Of a stretch of 64,000 bases of DNA, positions 58,400 to 64,000 are shown one piece after another. The notes under the pieces were generated by a model. It was not told where the DNA came from. It worked only from the letters and a program-made list of their open reading frames with translations, and did no database searches. How positions within the stretch are numbered: the stretch's first letter is position 1; each line of letters starts with the position of its first letter. The translations under genes were made by a program, and so were the position numbers. Source of the DNA: Limnoglobus roseus (GTDB lineage Bacteria > Planctomycetota > Planctomycetia > Gemmatales > Gemmataceae); assembly GCF_008254045.1 (NCBI RefSeq), contig NZ_CP042425.1, positions 7,826,163 to 7,890,162 of the forward strand, read 5' to 3'.

Positions 58400-58831
58400 G
58401 TGAGCTTCTCGTACCGCTTCGTGATCCCCCCCGCCTTACTCGAAGGCCCTGCGGCTGAGGTCCCCCTCTGGATCAAGGGGCAGACGACCATCCGCCGCCG
58501 CGGGGACGACCTCGTCGTCGCCGCCACCCTCTCCTCGATTCGGGCGAGCCTGAAGCACCTGGCGAAGGCGGCCCAGTGGGCGAGGGCGGCGAAGCCCGTC
58601 GGCCTCGCCCTCGAAGTCGATACGCCGAAGGGGTGGGGGCTGACGGACGGGGAGATCGTGGAGGCGCTGTACCGGAACGGGTTCGTCCCCGCCGAGCAGA
58701 ACGCGAGGGGTGGGGTCACGCGATGGGTGGTGGACCCCGACGCCGACGCCGAGGGGGTATGGGCCGAGGCGAAGTCGAAGGCGATGGAGCGGGCGGCGGA
58801 GTGGGCGGTGGCTCAGAAGGGGGCGGGGTAG
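58400..58831 (+). CDS. Hypothetical protein with AGF-module
   Basis: GTG at 58400 follows GGAGCCGCC. The 143 residues start SFSYRFVIPPALLEGPAAEV. The second half has LKHLAKAAQWARAAKPVGLA then LEVDTPKGWG, GEIVEALYRNGFVP and TRWVVDPDADAEGVW, aligning with the proteins at 48711 and 59799. Function is unknown; the CCCACAGAACGAGAC box upstream, shared with the 49143 leader, suggests common control. Confidence 0.6.
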   Translation: MSFSYRFVIPPALLEGPAAEVPLWIKGQTTIRRRGDDLVVAATLSSIRASLKHLAKAAQWARAAKPVGLALEVDTPKGWGLTDGEIVEALYRNGFVPAEQNARGGVTRWVVDPDADAEGVWAEAKSKAMERAAEWAVAQKGAG

Positions 58832-58918
58832 CAGGCCCCGAGCGGTGAGATTGACCGCTGCGAATCGCGTCGGCTAGCCTGGGTCGTAGTTCGGCGATGA
58901 CGGGCGGGAGGAGTTCTT

Positions 58919-59335
58919 ATGCTCGGGCGTTACAAATGGCGGATCGTATCCATCGCCCTCTTCGTCTCCGCGGTGATCGGCGGCCTCGGCGCGCTCGACC
59001 GCTACCTCGACCCCTTCGACGACCAACCTTTCGACCCCGCCGCCTGGGCCGCGGCGGATGAGCGGGAGCAGGACCGCGCTCCGATGGCCCGTGCTGCCGC
59101 GGCTCACCTGTCGCCGGGGACGCCCGAGTCCCGCGTCCGCGAACTCCTCGGCGAGCCGACGAGCGTCACCAACCGCGAGGATCGGTGGGGCGTTCGGCCG
59201 CGGACAGGGGAGATGTGGGAGTACTGGCTCGGATGCTGGAGCGGGATGGGTCCTTACGGCTGGGACAGCGCCTCCCTCTACGTCCACTTCGGGCCGGACG
59301 GCCGCGTCACCTCGACGGAGATCACCGGCGGATGA
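58919..59335 (+). CDS. Membrane-anchored BamE/SmpA-like domain protein
   Basis: ATG at 58919 follows GGGAGGAGTTCTT. Residues 8-27 form a membrane anchor (WRIVSIALFVSAVIGGLGAL). The rest, LSPGTPESRVRELLGEPTSV ... MWEYWLGC ... SASLYVHFGPDGRVTSTEI, has the helix-helix-strand pattern of BamE/OmlA-type lipoprotein domains. Such domains scaffold envelope assemblies; here the role is unknown. Total length is 138 residues. Confidence 0.65.
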   Translation: MLGRYKWRIVSIALFVSAVIGGLGALDRYLDPFDDQPFDPAAWAAADEREQDRAPMARAAAAHLSPGTPESRVRELLGEPTSVTNREDRWGVRPRTGEMWEYWLGCWSGMGPYGWDSASLYVHFGPDGRVTSTEITGG

Positions 59336-59798
59336 GGTATGACCCCCTTATACATCCGAACGGGTGGAAAAGTTCACAAGAATAAAAAGAAAAGATTCTT
59401 GACAACTTTGTTGCCACTTGAGCTGTATAACTATAGTAGGGGCATTCTGCGCGCACGATGCTCGACCGACCTATCAGGCCCTAATTGCAGCCTAAGCTCG
59501 CGGTCGTCCGGCGCGATGAGTAGTGTCCCGGTGGGGGGTGGCAAGTCGCCGCCCCTCGCTCAGCCCCGTTCGAAGCCCCACTCGAAAGACTTGATCGAGT
59601 AGGTGGGTTCCGCGATCGCTCCGCTCGGGGCCGTCGCGGTTAAGCCGACGACGGTGGGGGTCTAGGATCAGACCCCGAAGCAAATCGGTTTTCCCCCAGG
59701 TTTTCGAATTCGGTACGAACTCGCGGCTTATCCCTCGACGGGATCGCCACGTTCACGCCCTGCGGCTGCGCGCGGGGCGATTCTCCACGGAGGCTCTG
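59336..59798. other. Gene-poor region with an AT-rich promoter-like segment
   Basis: Around 59390-59440 the DNA is unusually AT-rich. It contains TTGACA (59399), TATAAC (59426) and TATAGT (59432); TTGTTG (59408) with TATAGT gives an 18-bp spacer. It probably drives the run from 59799 to 61678. Short frames here are not convincing. Confidence 0.45.
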
Positions 59799-60092
59799 AT
59801 GCTTCGACTGCGTTCTTCACTCGAAATCGACGGCGACTCGATGTCGCTGGCCGTCCAACTCCGCTCCGCCGCCACCGCGGCCGACGATCTGTACGCGATC
59901 GCCCGCCGGTTCGTCCGCAGGGGAACCCCGATCGAGCTACCCGTCTCGGACAGCCCTCGCCTTCGGCGAGAACTCGCCGACGCCCTCCGCCGCGCCGGCT
60001 ACGTCCGCGATCGCGACACGATCGGCGAGGAGGTCGAGACGTGGCGGGCGGATCGGGCGGCGACGAAGCCGAGGGCGCGCCAGCTCGTGTGA
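59799..60092 (+). CDS. Small hypothetical protein with AGF-module
   Basis: ATG at 59799 follows CGGAGGCTCTG. The 97 residues (MLRLRSSLEIDGDSMSLAVQ, DDLYAIARRFVRRGTPIELP, RELADALRRAGYVRDR, VETWRADRAATK) align over 60 residues with the proteins at 32964 (C terminus), 48711 and 58400. It is the shortest member and may define the module's limits. Function is unknown. Confidence 0.6.
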   Translation: MLRLRSSLEIDGDSMSLAVQLRSAATAADDLYAIARRFVRRGTPIELPVSDSPRLRRELADALRRAGYVRDRDTIGEEVETWRADRAATKPRARQLV

Positions 60093-60140
60093 GCGGGGCG
60101 AGGGGTAAGGGGTGAGAATCGAGTCTCAGGGGTACATCCG

Positions 60141-61292
60141 ATGACGTGCGAGTTGGCTGAGATCAAGAAGCTGAAGGAGGCGTTGGCGAGCAAGAAGCGG
60201 CTGGAGGAACAGCCGGATAGCAAGGCCCGGAAGCGGCGGAAGCGGAAACCCAAACCGGGGGCGATTCTAAAGGGAAAGGCTAAGAAGCGACATGAGCAAT
60301 CGAGAGAATTCGTCGATGACATCGCCGTTGACGTGAAGATCAGGTGGCGTCGCAAGGAGCTACGCAAGCATACCGCGTTCGACGGAGTGTATCCCCACGA
60401 CGTCGAGAGCGTTCTGAACGATGCGATCTTGGAAGCGGCCGAAGTCTATGACCGGAGCTGGGAGGAACGGGTTCGGGTCTCACGCGATTGGGAACCCGGC
60501 GAGTGGGAGAAGGAGCGAAAGCGGCGTCGCCGAAACTTCGCATGGGGAGTCATCAACTTACGAATCCGCGATGCGATTGATGACCTACCGAAACAGCGTC
60601 GCGACAACGGCCGATGTTTCGGCAGAGCCAAACGCGAGCGTGGGGACGATCTCATCGTCCGGCTTGCGGACGCGGTAGTGACCGGAATGACCGGGGACTC
60701 AGACGGACGAGTTGAATCGAAATCCCGAGGGATTGAAAACCTGCGGGTCGGGTTGCCGCGGGAGGAGGAGATGGAGGCTCACCCCGCCGACCCCGAAGCG
60801 CCCCCACCCCCACCGCCCGAGGTCTGGTGGCACGGTTGGCTCCGCAGTCCCCGCGAGGCCGACGATTACTCCCCCCTGCTGAGCGCGCTGGATGACACGC
60901 CAGAGGATCGAAAGTACCTCGTCAGAATTTACCAAGACGGCCGCGAGCAGATCGAGGCGTCGGGGCAGACGGGCCGAACAGCCACCCGCTCGGCGGCGTC
61001 GGCCCGCCACGTCAAGGCGATCGCGAGAGTGAGGGTCGATCTGTTCGGCGTGTTGTTGGAGCAGTTCGCGAAGAAGGGCGATCGCGCCGAACTCGGCGAC
61101 GGCGTCTTGTGGTGGGCCGGTGACGTGATTTGGCGGCTCGGGTCGCGCTACAGGGACGGAGAGCAACTCGACCCCCTCGGCCTCGCCGTCCTCTGGGAGT
61201 GGGACAGGCTCTCGAAGCGGCGAACTCGGCGGGGCCGGCCCTTCACCCCGCCCGCAGAATCGAATTCCCAGCCCGCGAGGGTCACGCGATGA
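60141..61292 (+). CDS. Basic protein with a sigma-region-2-like segment
   Basis: The 383-residue protein opens with a Lys/Arg-rich tail (KARKRRKRKPKPGAILKGKA). Residues 80-155 (VESVLNDAILEAAEVYDRSW ... NFAWGVINLRIRDAIDDL) recall region 2 of sigma-70 family factors, where a FAW/FAY-x-x-I-R-x-A-I-x-D pattern is common. Later, DDTPEDRKYLVRIYQDG and RHVKAIARVRVDLFGVLLEQ could be a second helical domain, after a poly-Pro linker. If correct it may direct transcription of the element; the match is by eye only. The next gene overlaps its stop by 4 bp. Confidence 0.5.
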   Translation: MTCELAEIKKLKEALASKKRLEEQPDSKARKRRKRKPKPGAILKGKAKKRHEQSREFVDDIAVDVKIRWRRKELRKHTAFDGVYPHDVESVLNDAILEAAEVYDRSWEERVRVSRDWEPGEWEKERKRRRRNFAWGVINLRIRDAIDDLPKQRRDNGRCFGRAKRERGDDLIVRLADAVVTGMTGDSDGRVESKSRGIENLRVGLPREEEMEAHPADPEAPPPPPPEVWWHGWLRSPREADDYSPLLSALDDTPEDRKYLVRIYQDGREQIEASGQTGRTATRSAASARHVKAIARVRVDLFGVLLEQFAKKGDRAELGDGVLWWAGDVIWRLGSRYRDGEQLDPLGLAVLWEWDRLSKRRTRRGRPFTPPAESNSQPARVTR

Positions 61293-61678
61293 CAACCCTG
61301 ACTCTCACTCAACCCCTTACCCAAGCCGAGGAGTATCAGATGACGACCGCGACTTTGACCCCGACCCCGAAAGCGAAGCCCCCGCGGAAGCAGCCGATCC
61401 CCCGCTGGCTCGTCTCCGCCCCCGCCGACCCGCGGATCAGCTCCTCCACCCGCCACCTCGCCCTCTTAGGGGGCCTGATCGCCTCTTGGGACGGCGACCC
61501 CTCTGCCCTCGCCCGCCGCGTCTGGGACCTCGTCGTCGAGGGCGTCCCCGCGTACTCGCCCCCGCCCCTGCGGAAGGCGACCCCTTCGGCTTCGCCGACG
61601 CCGACTCCCTCTTCGATGCGGACGGCGAAGGCGACCGAGGCTGGGCCTCGGTCGCGGTCGAAGTCGGCGATGAAGTAG
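61289..61678 (+). CDS. Hypothetical protein with low-complexity tail
   Basis: ATG at 61289 overlaps the previous stop (ATGA); a second in-frame ATG at 61340 has GAGGAGTATCAG before it. The core (IPRWLVSAPADPRISSSTRH, LALLGGLIASWDGDPSALAR, RVWDLVVEGVPAYSPPPL) is helical. The tail (TPSASPTPTPSSM onward) coincides with a repeat-rich DNA stretch and the hairpin at 61631. No family is recognised. Confidence 0.5.
   Translation: MTTLTLTQPLTQAEEYQMTTATLTPTPKAKPPRKQPIPRWLVSAPADPRISSSTRHLALLGGLIASWDGDPSALARRVWDLVVEGVPAYSPPPLRKATPSASPTPTPSSMRTAKATEAGPRSRSKSAMK
61631..61655. repeat. GC hairpin inside the 3' end of the gene at 61289
   Basis: GCGACCGAGG pairs with CCTCGGTCGC around CTGGG, a perfect 10-bp stem. 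A related imperfect stem follows at 61711-61739. Confidence 0.7.
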
Positions 61679-61760
61679 GCGTCGGCGAAGCCGAGGGTGT
61701 TCCTGTGGGTAAGGGGGTTGGGCTGGTGCCCAGCCCCTTCTTCGTCTCCGAGGGTTTCTC

Positions 61761-62219
61761 ATGTCCTTCGACTGCGATGCCCCTTTACCCGCCGATCGCT
61801 TCTGGGGCAAAGTCCGCAGGGGCGTGGGCGCTGACGATTGCTGGGAGTGGGCGGGGGCGAAGAGCGGCACCGGCTACGGTGTCTACAAGCAGGGGCGGAA
61901 GAACCACTCCGCCCACCGCTTCGCCTACGCCCTCGCCTTCGGCGACCCCGGCCCCCTCCACGTCCTCCACCGCTGTGACAATCGCCCCTGCTGTAACCCC
62001 GCCCACCTCTTCCTCGGCTCGAACGGGGAGAACCAGCGGGACAAGCAGGTGAAGGGGCGGGCGGCGAAGAAGCTGACGGCGGAGCAGGTTCGCCGCCTCC
62101 GCGAACGGGTCGCCGCCGGGGAGACGCAGAAGGCGCTGGCGGCCGAGTTCGGCGTCTGCCAGCAGGCCGTCAGCTACGCCGTCGCGAAGGGGTGGACGCA
62201 CCTCACCCCGGCCCCTTAG
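61761..62219 (+). CDS. HNH endonuclease with C-terminal HTH
   Basis: The 152 residues contain a phage-type HNH_3 domain: DDCWEWAGAKSGTGYGVYKQ, AHRFAYALAFGDPGPLHVLH, CDNRPCCNPAHLFLGSNGEN. The His-His and Cys ligands and the terminal Asn/His pattern are present. Residues 105-145 (LTAEQVRRLRERVAAGETQK, ALAAEFGVCQQAVSYAV) form a resolvase-like HTH, as in homing endonucleases. It may nick or cut DNA at a specific site. It converges on and overlaps the integrase gene by 17 bp. Confidence 0.85.
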   Translation: MSFDCDAPLPADRFWGKVRRGVGADDCWEWAGAKSGTGYGVYKQGRKNHSAHRFAYALAFGDPGPLHVLHRCDNRPCCNPAHLFLGSNGENQRDKQVKGRAAKKLTAEQVRRLRERVAAGETQKALAAEFGVCQQAVSYAVAKGWTHLTPAP

Positions 62220-63405
62220 CCTCCCCGGCGGGCGGCGGTTCCTCCTTCAACGCCTTCTCGATCGCCTCGGCAGCTCTTCGCGCGGCTTCTTCGTCGCGCT
62301 CGGCGTAAATCGTCGTCGTCTTAACATCGTCGTGGCCCAAGAGGGCGCGGGCGGCGTCGAGGTCGAGCAACTTCCGAGTTAGCGTCGCGGTCAAGTGCCG
62401 CACCTGATTCGGCGACCAGTGAGCGACGCCGGCCCGTTCGGCGGCGCGGGTGATGACCCGAGCGAAGGTGGTGCGGTCGTACCGCCCCCGGCGGCGGCGA
62501 TTCGCCCCTTGAAGCGGAGCCGTCGGGGGGAAGAGGACGACCTGAGCGTTTTCGGCGGCGAGGGCGTAGGGTAGGAGCAACTCGGCCGCCGAGCGGGAGA
62601 GGGGAATGTGACGGCGACGGCCCTTGCGGACCATCTTGTGGTAGGCGAGGAGCAGGGCCGAAGGCATCCCCCGCCCGCAGACACCGCTGTCCCAGATGAG
62701 ATCGCTCCCCTTCAGAGCACAGACTTCTCCTGGCCGCATTCCGGTCAGGAGCATCAGCTCGACCATCGTCCGCACGGGCTGTTCCAACTCCCCCTGCGTC
62801 GCGCGAACGTCTTCGAGGGGGACGGGGCCGACGGGTGATCGCTCGGGGGCGGCAGACCGGAACGCGGGCAGCGGGGTCAGCTTCGCCGTGAAGAGAACGC
62901 GGTCTTCGACGAGTCCTTGTTCGACGGTCCACTTCAGTGCGTGGTAGACCCGTCCCCAGTGCTGGTTGAGACTCTTGCGCGATAGCCCTCTCGCGATCAT
63001 CGCCTCGCGGACGGCGACCCAGTCGCGGCGGGAGAGGCTCAGCAGGCCTCGCCCGGCGAAGAGGGCGAGGAGGTTCACCCACGCGAGGCGGTGGTGATCC
63101 TGCTCCCGCGAGGGGGAACCGTCGGGGAGGCGGTAGTAGACGCGGCAGTGGGCGATCCAGAGGGCGTAGGCGTCGGCGACGAGGAGATCAGCGCGCGGGG
63201 GAGTGGGCGGAGGCGAGGTCGGAGTGGCCGGCGGAGCGGGAGGCGATTCTTTAAGGCCCGCGATGACCTCGGCGTACCGTTGTCGCGATTCGGGCGAGTC
63301 GTAGGTGCCGAGATAGATCGGGCGTCGCTTCCCGTTCACCCGAACGGTGACGTAGGCGCGGCCGGTGGGCTTGTGGAGACAGTAGGCGGGTAGTGGTAAA
63401 GGCAC
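62203..63405 (-). CDS. Tyrosine recombinase (element integrase)
   Basis: Starting at GTG 63405 (behind GGGGAGAAGCG) the protein has 400 residues. The N terminus (LPAYCLHKPTGRAYVTVRVN, YLGTYDSPESRQRYAEVI) is an arm-type DNA-binding domain as in many planctomycete integrases. A core-binding domain (about 85-175) and the catalytic domain follow, with Arg in LTGMRPGEVC, VRHLTATLTR, LGHDDVKTTT and the nucleophile Tyr in TIYAERDEE. The usual His-x-x-Arg box reads PNQVRHL, with Asn in place of His. A TTG at 63465 would place the TTGACAGCAGG repeats inside the gene and is less likely. Confidence 0.9.
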   Translation of the reverse strand: MPLPLPAYCLHKPTGRAYVTVRVNGKRRPIYLGTYDSPESRQRYAEVIAGLKESPPAPPATPTSPPPTPPRADLLVADAYALWIAHCRVYYRLPDGSPSREQDHHRLAWVNLLALFAGRGLLSLSRRDWVAVREAMIARGLSRKSLNQHWGRVYHALKWTVEQGLVEDRVLFTAKLTPLPAFRSAAPERSPVGPVPLEDVRATQGELEQPVRTMVELMLLTGMRPGEVCALKGSDLIWDSGVCGRGMPSALLLAYHKMVRKGRRRHIPLSRSAAELLLPYALAAENAQVVLFPPTAPLQGANRRRRGRYDRTTFARVITRAAERAGVAHWSPNQVRHLTATLTRKLLDLDAARALLGHDDVKTTTIYAERDEEAARRAAEAIEKALKEEPPPAGEAKGPG

Positions 63406-63431
63406 GGTCGAAACCGCTTCTCCCCGGCGAG

Positions 63432-63453
63432 TTGACAGCAGCTTGACAGCAGG
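63432..63453 (+). repeat. Tandem 11-bp repeats, right end
   Basis: TTGACAGCAGC (63432-63442) and TTGACAGCAGG (63443-63453) abut, in the same orientation as the left pair at 31928-31949. They lie upstream of the integrase start and 82 bp from the attR core. Confidence 0.65.
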
Positions 63454-63534
63454 CCGCGGCGACAAAAGAGCAGTTGCCGAAGGCGTCGGAGAAGGAGAAA
63501 TCGCTGGTTTTGAAGGGATTTCGTAAGGCCGGCG

Positions 63535-63597
63535 AGTTGGTTAGAGCGCCAGATTGTGGATCTGGAGGTCGCGGGTTCAAGCCCCGTCAGTCACCCT
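63535..63597 (+). repeat. attR: core plus displaced tRNA-His 3' half
   Basis: 63535-63559 equals the tRNA-His core. The following bases keep the anticodon stem (TCTGG), a T arm and the acceptor 3' strand CAGTCAC with discriminator C at 63595, but differ from the working gene at several positions. This is the expected original tRNA 3' half displaced by integration; it has no 5' half and is not a functional tRNA. Confidence 0.85.
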
Positions 63598-63670
63598 TAG
63601 CCAAAACCCATCGGCCGAAGCGTTTTACGCTTACTCCGGCGACCGCCGGACGCGGCTTCCGAACGACGCG

Positions 63671-63693
63671 AACTGTGGAATCCTTCCACAGTT
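63671..63693. promoter_or_regulatory. Perfect inverted repeat upstream of the second integrase
   Basis: AACTGTGGAA (63671-63680) and TTCCACAGTT (63684-63693) are separated by TCC, 18 bp upstream of the start at 63712. It may be an operator or a leader hairpin. Confidence 0.5.
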
Positions 63694-63711
63694 CGCCGCG
63701 AGGAACCGCAA

Positions 63712-64000
63712 GTGAGCACGCGACGCAAGCCCATCCCTTCTTATCTTCCTCACACTCAATCGGGCCGTGCCCGCGCCGTGTGGACGGATCGCCTCGGCGT
63801 GCGGCGCCAGAAACTCCTGCCAGGGTCGTTTGATTCACCCGAATCTCGGACGGCGTTCGCCAGGTTGCAACTCGAACTTGAGGTATCGCCGTGTGCGATC
63901 CGCACCGGCACGACGGTCAGCGAAGTCCTTCTCGCTTTTTTGAATTTCGCGACCGGCCATTACCGTCGGGCCGACGGGTCTACGACGAACGAACTCGACG
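63712..64000 (+). CDS. Second integrase, N-terminal part (runs off the window)
   Basis: GTG at 63712 follows GAGGAACCGCAA, and the frame is open to the window end (96 codons). The sequence reads IPSYLPHTQSGRARAVWTDR, KLLPGSFDSPESRTAFARLQ and VSEVLLAFLNFATGHYR, closely following the arm-binding N terminus of the first integrase (LPAYCLHKPTGRAYV, YDSPESRQRYAEVI). It points away from the first element, from the other side of attR, so it should belong to a second element stacked at the same tRNA. The catalytic domain is outside the window. Confidence 0.75.
   Translation, partial: MSTRRKPIPSYLPHTQSGRARAVWTDRLGVRRQKLLPGSFDSPESRTAFARLQLELEVSPCAIRTGTTVSEVLLAFLNFATGHYRRADGSTTNELD

Larger units (their letters stand above)
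31756..63559. mobile_element. Integrative element inserted in tRNA-His, about 31.8 kb
   Basis: The boundaries are set by a 25-bp identical core (31756-31780 and 63535-63559) inside tRNA-His. A tyrosine integrase (62203-63405) lies beside the right core, and tandem TTGACAGCAGG repeats occur inside both ends. Within these limits the sequence differs from the chromosome: long GC-rich stretches, dispersed hairpins and mostly unrecognised genes, interrupted by cargo blocks of ordinary composition. No terminase, portal, capsid, relaxase, type IV coupling protein or replication initiator was recognised, so it may be a satellite, a mobilisable island or a new class of element. Two nested younger insertions are suggested: an IS3 copy and the block at 40.8-47.7 kb. 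Confidence 0.8.

Noticed and set aside
32000..62000. CRISPR array among the short repeats of the element
   Set aside because: The repeats are irregularly spaced palindromic or box elements with no constant repeat-spacer periodicity and no cas genes.
63535..63597. Second functional tRNA-His
   Set aside because: The 5' half (acceptor strand and D stem 5' side) is absent; it is the displaced 3' half at attR.

Overview
The window looks like a chromosome segment of a planctomycete of the Gemmata group. It is GC-rich and carries a very large Ser/Thr kinase fused to a beta-helix-like ectodomain, an FHA protein, a Sel1-repeat protein, an S46 peptidase and several small secreted proteins of a planctomycete type. 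No species call is possible from the sequence alone.

Positions 1-31,740 are ordinary chromosome. In order they hold a UvrC-like GIY-YIG gene, rpsA, panD, an SDR oxidoreductase, an FHA protein and a giant kinase; an S46 peptidase; an RND efflux pump (adaptor and permease) divergent from a GntR/FCD regulator; a PLC-like phosphodiesterase; a solute-binding lipoprotein overlapping a uronate-isomerase-like enzyme; an ABC-2 exporter; a class II photolyase; two tandem Rieske oxygenases; ribE; an M48 protease; gluQ overlapping a cobalamin adenosyltransferase; a lipoprotein; a Sel1 protein; and a small basic protein. Between the uronate-isomerase-like gene and the ABC exporter lies a candidate free-standing small RNA (about 19,357-19,557). 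It has a promoter-like start, hairpins presenting CCCCC loops, and an intrinsic terminator.

A tRNA-His gene at 31,742 marks the left end of an integrated element of about 31.8 kb. Its core is repeated at 63,535 beside a tyrosine integrase, and tandem TTGACAGCAGG repeats sit inside both ends. A second integrase starts just beyond the right end, so two elements may be stacked at this tRNA.

The element is a mosaic. The backbone (about 32-38 kb and 48-62 kb) is very GC-rich, is sprinkled with short perfect hairpins whose arms differ from copy to copy, and encodes mostly unrecognised proteins. These include four proteins sharing a 60-residue module, a Pro/Arg repeat protein, an RNase H-like protein, an HNH nuclease and a co-directional unit at 48.7-53.3 kb. 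Cargo blocks of ordinary composition interrupt it: a secreted protein (33.8-34.7 kb), a zinc-ribbon/nuclease/XRE-repressor block (38-39.8 kb), a block of chromosome-like genes (40.8-47.7 kb), an IS3-family insertion (53.3-54.6 kb), and a DprA-like/phosphoribosyltransferase pair next to a small two-gene membrane module (54.9-57.2 kb). I recognise no terminase, portal, relaxase, coupling protein or replication initiator, so how the element moves is unclear.
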